Assembly: GCA_003222235.1 (NCBI GenBank)
Contig: QHVD01000323.1
Coordinates: forward strand, 1-17,861
Origin: Gemmatimonadota bacterium
GTDB taxonomy: Bacteria; Gemmatimonadota; Gemmatimonadetes; Gemmatimonadales; GWC2-71-9
Reading direction: 5' to 3'
Length of the DNA: 17,861 bases
The notes below the pieces were generated by a model. The model saw nothing but the letters and a program-made list of their open reading frames with translations, had not been told where the DNA came from and made no database searches. Positions 13,547 through 17,861 of the stretch are shown piece after piece. The position numbers and the translations under genes are program-made. The first letter of the stretch is position 1. Every line of letters starts with the position of its first letter.

Positions 13547-15193
13547 CTACCGCAGTAACCCTCCCCATTCCACCACAGTGAACCCGCGTCGCTCGGGAGG
13601 CGTGGGAAGATCCGGCGCCTTGACGAGCTCTCTTGCCCACAGTGGCCGGAAATCCATGAGCACTCGAATAACGGCGTCGGGTTTGGGGGTGACGACCAAC
13701 GGGGCAAGTCGATCGATGGTCTCTCGAGGGAGGAACGTTATGAAGTAGTAGGGCGCCTCGTGGAATCGGTGCAGCCACGCTTCGCGAAAATCCTTACTCT
13801 CCCGCTCATTCAGTCCAAGCCTCGGCAGCATCCGCTCGAAGAAGCCCGCGACCTCCTCTCGCGGTATCACGAATCCTTCCTGCCTCATAGGGGAGGTGGA
13901 CGAGAACCCCTCCCAGAAGAGGTACGAGTAGGTCTTCCGATCCCTAATGCCTGTCAACTCCCCGGACGGCAGCGCCAACACGTCCCAACCGGCGCGGTTG
14001 GGCGGAATGGAGGCCTTGATGGCGTACACCGGTTTGGCTTCGACATGCACCCGCTGCGCCGTAGTCGGATAGAGATAAATGACGGGCTCGGCCTCGTAGA
14101 CGGGGAGGAAGTCGTTGTTGGTAAAGCGCATCAGACGTCTGAACGGGTCATGCCAGAGGAAGATCGGTCTCGCAGCCAGGAATTGGTCGTACGAACGTCC
14201 GGGCGGTCGGACACCGCTCCCTTTCTCATCGCGCTGCTCTGCCTTCGCGATGTCGGCCTCGTAATCCCGGTAGAATTCCTTGAGGAGTGGGTGATTAGAA
14301 TCTTTCAGCTCGTAGACGGGTTCACCGCGTTGCGTATGGCCGACGACTCTTGCATCTCGCTCGATCTGGACGACGTCGGCGGCAACGAAAGGATCGTAGC
14401 GCATTTCTAGATGCCCGTACTCGGCGTCCTTCTTCCATGAATACCCGCTGCTGTTGGGCTCCTTGGGCGGACTGTGCCAGACGATCTCTTTCTCGGAGAA
14501 GTAGGGCACGTACTCGAATGACAGGCAGCTTCCGTCCGGACGGGTCACATAAAACAGCTGCCCGTCGAAGCGGACCTCTTGGAAAACTGGGTGACGAAAA
14601 GCGACCCTGAGCGACGCGCCGCCGCAGAGGCGGGAAACCAGCCGGAAGGTCTCAGAGCCGTGCACTATCGTGTCGGGGGACAAGAACGCCTGCACTGCGA
14701 ACTGCGAATCGGAGACGAGGGAGAGACCCGCGGCCGAAAATGCTCCCGTCCAGAGATACGAACCGCCATCCGAGTTCTTACGGAGGAAAACGAGCTGGTC
14801 GCCGACTTTCACGAATCTGAGATACTCGGGGTCGTCACATCCGTCGCCCTTGCAGGGCTCGTCCGTTCGCAACTGAGCCGACACCATATCGGCCCCGCGG
14901 TACCGGCCATCTACGAAGGTCCCGATCTTATAACCCGGTCCGATGCTGTCGAAATATCCGTCAGGCGACGTGACGCTGAGGGTACCAAAGCCTTGAATCG
15001 GGGGAGTGTAGTGCAGCCCCGACAACCGAACGGCTTCGGGGGAATTCCACCCCGAATCGACGCTATCGGTGTGCGTGGGCGTGGGAGAGACTGCTTGAGC
15101 GGGCCGGTAGGGAGCCCTGTCGTTGTGGGCCTCTTGCCGCCTGCAGGCAGGGCCGATGATGGCCACCAGCAGTCCGATAGATAGCCGGCGCAT
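13547..15193 (-). CDS. Putative lipoprotein with a conserved C-terminal domain resembling Patescibacteria proteins
   Basis: A 548-residue protein. The N-terminus MRRLSIGLLVAIIGPAC is a short signal ending in cysteine 17, consistent with a lipoprotein although the lipobox (GPAC) is atypical. Residues 60-300 show no family I recognise. Residues 366-547 form a conserved block: EPVIYLYPT, GWDVLALPSGEL, YSYLFWEG, GFVIPREE, LPRLGLNERESKDF, PYYFITFLP, APLVVTPKPDAVIRVLM, and a terminal RRGFTVVEWGG. I recall this block as a domain of unknown function in Patescibacteria and other uncultured bacteria. Base composition is visibly less GC-rich than the neighbours, with more AT-ending codons, and REP-like hairpins flank both ends: signs of transfer. 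Function unknown. Confidence 0.8.
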   Translation of the reverse strand: MRRLSIGLLVAIIGPACRRQEAHNDRAPYRPAQAVSPTPTHTDSVDSGWNSPEAVRLSGLHYTPPIQGFGTLSVTSPDGYFDSIGPGYKIGTFVDGRYRGADMVSAQLRTDEPCKGDGCDDPEYLRFVKVGDQLVFLRKNSDGGSYLWTGAFSAAGLSLVSDSQFAVQAFLSPDTIVHGSETFRLVSRLCGGASLRVAFRHPVFQEVRFDGQLFYVTRPDGSCLSFEYVPYFSEKEIVWHSPPKEPNSSGYSWKKDAEYGHLEMRYDPFVAADVVQIERDARVVGHTQRGEPVYELKDSNHPLLKEFYRDYEADIAKAEQRDEKGSGVRPPGRSYDQFLAARPIFLWHDPFRRLMRFTNNDFLPVYEAEPVIYLYPTTAQRVHVEAKPVYAIKASIPPNRAGWDVLALPSGELTGIRDRKTYSYLFWEGFSSTSPMRQEGFVIPREEVAGFFERMLPRLGLNERESKDFREAWLHRFHEAPYYFITFLPRETIDRLAPLVVTPKPDAVIRVLMDFRPLWARELVKAPDLPTPPERRGFTVVEWGGLLR

Positions 15194-15224
15194 CTAGGTC
15201 TTCGGCCTACGCGCCGTCCCTTGG

Positions 15225-15263
15225 TCACCCCTCTCCGCCGTGCGGAAAGGGGGTCTGGGGTGA
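15225..15263. repeat. REP-like hairpin 5' of the lipoprotein gene
   Basis: TCACCCC (15225-15231) pairs with GGGGTGA (15257-15263). Inside, CCCCTCTCCGC and GCGGAAAGGGG form an imperfect stem around a CGT loop (15239-15241). It lies between the divergent lipoprotein and mlaE genes and is related to the hairpin at 13481-13516. Confidence 0.75.
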
Positions 15264-15309
15264 GGTCCAGGGGTAGACGTGCGGGGCACGGGTACACAAG
15301 ATACACCCC

Positions 15310-16110
15310 ATGGCGCGGCGAGCGACGATCACGCTTGACCTGCGGCGGCTGGTCGGGCGGTGGAGTCTCCGCGCGGCCGACCATACCGGTCGCTTCACCT
15401 TCCTCGTGCTCGACATGCTCCGCGGGGTCGCGGAGTGGCGCATCTACCTCCCTCGTACCTTCGAGCAGGCGCAGCAGGTGGGCTACGGCAGCCTGTTCAT
15501 CGTGCTGCTCGTGGCGGGGTTCGCCGGGGCGGTGACGAGCCTTCAGACCGGGTACCAGTTCACCGGCACGCTGCCGCTCTATTACGCCGGCGCGGTGATC
15601 TCGGAGTCGATGATCCTCGAGCTGGGGCCGGTGCTCACGGCGCTCATCCTGGCGGGCCGGATCGGCGCGCGCTACGCCGCGGAGCTGGGCTCGATGCGCG
15701 TCACAGAGCAGATCGACGCGCTCGAGAGCCTGGGCCGCTCTCCCATCACCCATCTGCTCATGCCGCGGGTTTTCGCCGGGATCCTCGTGATCCCGGCGCT
15801 CACGATGTTCGCGAACGCGACCGGCATCGTCGTCGGCTTCTTCACCGCCAAGGGGTCCCTGGGGCTCACCTATGCCGACTTCGAGTACGGGGCCCGCTAC
15901 TTCTTCCGGCCACTCGACCTGTGGTACTCGCTCGTCAAGAGCTACTGCTTCGCCGCCGCGGCCACCGTCATTCCGTGCTACCTGGGGTTCAACGCGCAGC
16001 AGGGCGCCGAGGGGGTCGGGCGCGCGACCACGACGGCCGTGGTCTCGGCCTCGGTCTCGATCCTGCTGCTCGACGTCGTGATCACCCAGCTCTTGCTGGG
16101 CGTGAAATGA
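15310..16110 (+). CDS. mlaE: ABC phospholipid transporter permease MlaE
   Basis: A 266-residue inner-membrane permease of the Mla/MCE transport system, which moves phospholipids between the inner membrane and the periplasm/outer membrane. The N-terminal amphipathic region (about 1-50) is followed by hydrophobic helices. The signature AELGSMRVTEQIDALESLG (124-142) is the conserved MlaE/YrbE cytoplasmic coupling segment. Length matches the family (about 260). The ATG at 15310 has no clear Shine-Dalgarno. The stop overlaps the mlaF start as ATGA, so the two are translationally coupled. Divergent from the lipoprotein gene across a 116-bp gap that holds a REP-like hairpin. Confidence 0.95.
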   Translation: MARRATITLDLRRLVGRWSLRAADHTGRFTFLVLDMLRGVAEWRIYLPRTFEQAQQVGYGSLFIVLLVAGFAGAVTSLQTGYQFTGTLPLYYAGAVISESMILELGPVLTALILAGRIGARYAAELGSMRVTEQIDALESLGRSPITHLLMPRVFAGILVIPALTMFANATGIVVGFFTAKGSLGLTYADFEYGARYFFRPLDLWYSLVKSYCFAAAATVIPCYLGFNAQQGAEGVGRATTTAVVSASVSILLLDVVITQLLLGVK

Positions 16111-16889
16111 TCCAGGTCATCAACGTCTCGAAGCGCTTCCTCCACAACATCGTCCTGGACGGCGTGAGCCTCGAGGTGCGCGACGGCGAGACCGTGGCGC
16201 TGCTCGGACCGTCGGGCGTGGGGAAGAGCGTGCTCCTCAAGCACATCAACGGCCTGATGAAACCGGACGCGGGCGACGTGATCGTGGACGGGCTGTCGGT
16301 CCCGCGGCTCAAGCGCAAGGAGATCCAGCAGCTGCGGAGCAAGATCGGATACGTGTTCCAGTACGGGGCGCTGTTCGACTCGATGAGCGTGTACGAGAAC
16401 ATCCGCCTCGGCATCACCGACGAGACGTGCGCCAACGACGACGGCTATTGCAACGACCGCGTGAAGGAGTGCCTGCGCCTCGTGAACCTGGCGCCCGACG
16501 TGGCGGAGAAGTACCCGGCCGAGCTGTCGGGCGGGATGAAGAAGCGGGTCGGCATCGCGCGCGCCATCGCCGGGGCCCCCAAGTACCTGCTGTACGACGA
16601 GCCGACCTCGGGGCTCGACCCGGTGAACGCCGACGTGATCGACGCGCTGATCGAGCGGCTGCGCGACGAGCTGGGCGTGACGAGCGTGGTCGTGTCGCAC
16701 GACGTGCGGGGCTCGTTCCGCGTGGCGGATCGCGTCGCGCTCCTGTGGCAGGCCAAGATCCGCGCGGACGGCACCCCGGAGCAGGTCCTCGCGTCGCAGG
16801 ATGCCGCCGTCCAGCAGTTCCTCGAGCGCGATCTCGAGATGGGCCTGATCCAGGCCGAGGGAGAGGCCCGGGCGAAGCGTGGAGCTTAG
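16107..16889 (+). CDS. mlaF: ABC phospholipid transporter ATP-binding protein MlaF
   Basis: A 260-residue cytoplasmic ATPase that powers MlaE. Seen: Walker A GPSGVGKS (34-41), Q-loop Q85, signature LSGGM (140-144; the SGGM form is typical of MlaF), Walker B YLLYDE (160-165) with D-loop, and switch H198 in VVSHD. A segment at about 104-118 with two cysteines (TDETCANDDGYCNDR) replaces the usual helical linker and is unusual for a cytosolic ATPase. It overlaps mlaE by four bases and mlaD by 11. Confidence 0.95.
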   Translation: MIQVINVSKRFLHNIVLDGVSLEVRDGETVALLGPSGVGKSVLLKHINGLMKPDAGDVIVDGLSVPRLKRKEIQQLRSKIGYVFQYGALFDSMSVYENIRLGITDETCANDDGYCNDRVKECLRLVNLAPDVAEKYPAELSGGMKKRVGIARAIAGAPKYLLYDEPTSGLDPVNADVIDALIERLRDELGVTSVVVSHDVRGSFRVADRVALLWQAKIRADGTPEQVLASQDAAVQQFLERDLEMGLIQAEGEARAKRGA

Positions 16890-17772
16890 CTACAAGGAAG
16901 AGGTCGGCGTCGGCGCCATGGTCATCGTGGGGCTGATCGCGTTCACGGTGGGGATGTTCTGGCTCACCGGCCGCTCCATCACGTCGAAAGGCGTGTCCGT
17001 CCCGGTGATCTTCAAGAACGTAAGCGGCTTGAAGGAAGGCGATCCGGTGCGCGTCTCCGGCGTCAAGAAGGGGCGGGTGGGGCAGGTGCGGCTCGAGCGG
17101 GTCGGGAAGGTGACGGTGACGCTCCAGCTCGATCCCGGGGTACGGCCGCACGCGGGCGCGACCGCGGCGGTCGCATCCGCCGACTTTCTCGGCGCCAAGT
17201 TCGTGGACTACGATCCCGGCCCCGAGGACGCGCCGCTCGTCGGGAGCGGGCAGCCGATCGTGGGCGTGACGGAAGAGCAGTTTGCGGACGTCGCGCAGCG
17301 CGCGGCGACGAGCGCCAACGCGCTGATCGAGAACATGAACAAGGGCCTGAACCCCGGCCAGCTGGCCGAGGACATCCACAAGACCCTCATCGCGACGCAG
17401 CGGGGCATGGAGGCCCTCACCCAGGCGGCGAAGGGGCCGGCCGTCGATCAGGCCACGCTGACGCTCAAATCGGTGGAGCGCGTCATGGCCCGGTTCGACA
17501 GCATCCTCGGGTCGTCCAGCGCCGCGGGCACCGGCCGGCGATTCGACTCGCTCACGGCCAACTTCAACCAGCTCGCGACCCGCCTCGCCGACGCGACGGG
17601 GTCGCTCAGGACGCTGCTCGACAAGATGGAGCGCGGCGAAGGGACCTTCGGCAGGATGGCGAGCGACACGACGCTGTACAAGAACATGAACGCGACGCTG
17701 ATGTCGCTCGACTCGCTGCTGACGGATCTGAGGCTGCGGCCGGGAAGGTATTTGACGGTGAAAGTCTTCTAG
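16879..17772 (+). CDS. mlaD: MCE-domain lipid-binding protein MlaD
   Basis: A 297-residue protein anchored by one N-terminal helix (about 11-31), with an MCE domain (about 37-115, including VSGLKEGDPVRVSGVKKGRVGQV) and a long helical tail to the end. MCE proteins form hexameric rings in the periplasm that pass lipids to or from the MlaFE complex. The tail ends with GTFGRMASDTTLYKNM and RPGRYLTVKVF, a typical closing motif of bacterial MCE proteins. The start is a GTG at 16879 inside the mlaF gene (11-base overlap), giving an N-terminus ELSYKEEVGVGAM as in homologues. The TAG stop falls at the first bases of a decamer array. It is longer than E. coli MlaD (about 180 residues). Confidence 0.92.
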   Translation: MELSYKEEVGVGAMVIVGLIAFTVGMFWLTGRSITSKGVSVPVIFKNVSGLKEGDPVRVSGVKKGRVGQVRLERVGKVTVTLQLDPGVRPHAGATAAVASADFLGAKFVDYDPGPEDAPLVGSGQPIVGVTEEQFADVAQRAATSANALIENMNKGLNPGQLAEDIHKTLIATQRGMEALTQAAKGPAVDQATLTLKSVERVMARFDSILGSSSAAGTGRRFDSLTANFNQLATRLADATGSLRTLLDKMERGEGTFGRMASDTTLYKNMNATLMSLDSLLTDLRLRPGRYLTVKVF

Positions 17773-17861
17773 GGCGGTAGAGGGCGGTAGAGGGCGGTAG
17801 AGGCGGCAATGGGAGCGGGATTCCCCGCCCCTGACGCCTCTGCCGCCCTTGCCGTCCCTTC
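17770..17861. repeat. Inverted decamer element after mlaD
   Basis: Three exact AGGGCGGTAG units (17771-17800) and a degenerate AGGCGGCAAT unit are followed by a GC-rich spacer and a complementary tract (GACGCCTCTGCCGCCC...) running to the window edge. The first bases form the mlaD stop codon. No gene is visible from 17773 on. The decamer is the same as in the array at 213-251. Confidence 0.85.

Overview
The window is a 17.9 kb, GC-rich (roughly two thirds G+C by eye), gene-dense bacterial chromosome segment. The large serine/threonine kinase fused to a TolB/FlgO-like domain and TPRs, the Mla operon of a diderm envelope, and the codon bias point to an environmental, uncultured-type bacterium, most probably Gemmatimonadota or a neighbouring phylum. 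That assignment is inference: there is no rRNA or other marker gene here, and no tRNA, CRISPR array, prophage or transposase.

Layout. 1-241 is the end of an APC-type permease. 282-2502 is a minus-strand fluoride-response operon: promoter, fluoride riboswitch with a built-in terminator, a 28-codon leader ORF, crcB (fluoride channel), a DUF190 gene and a secreted two-domain protein resembling copper PHM-type monooxygenases. 2579-6731 holds plus-strand genes: a TSUP-family permease, glutamine-dependent NAD+ synthetase, an acyl-CoA thioesterase overlapping it, and a patatin-like lipase. 6744-8509 is a convergent long-chain acyl-CoA ligase gene broken by a frameshift/deletion just before its ATP-binding loop. 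8729-9577 holds a DUF2203 gene and a small four-helix membrane protein. 9637-12765 (minus) is the kinase-TPR protein and 12798-13472 (minus) a short MutY. 13547-15193 (minus) is a putative lipoprotein of lower GC whose C-terminal domain resembles one I associate with Patescibacteria proteins. 15310-17772 (plus) is a tightly coupled mlaE-mlaF-mlaD operon for phospholipid transport. No gene-free stretch exceeds 300 bp; the largest gaps (2388-2578 and 8510-8728) hold the riboswitch and a repeat element.

The most unusual layer is a set of small repeat elements at most gene junctions. Each is a short tandem array (unit 7, 8, 9 or 10 bp), usually followed by a spacer of about 15-60 bp and then an inverted array of the same unit, so the RNA can fold into a long hairpin. 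Two copies of the 7-bp type (1834-1937 and 5693-5827, opposite orientation) share the same internal core, which shows dispersal of one element. Two other arrays lie in frame inside genes (nadE linker, mutY), and several genes take their stop codon and last residues from an array. With the fluoride leader, whose terminator arm also contains the Shine-Dalgarno sequence of the leader ORF, these are the best candidates for undescribed biology here.
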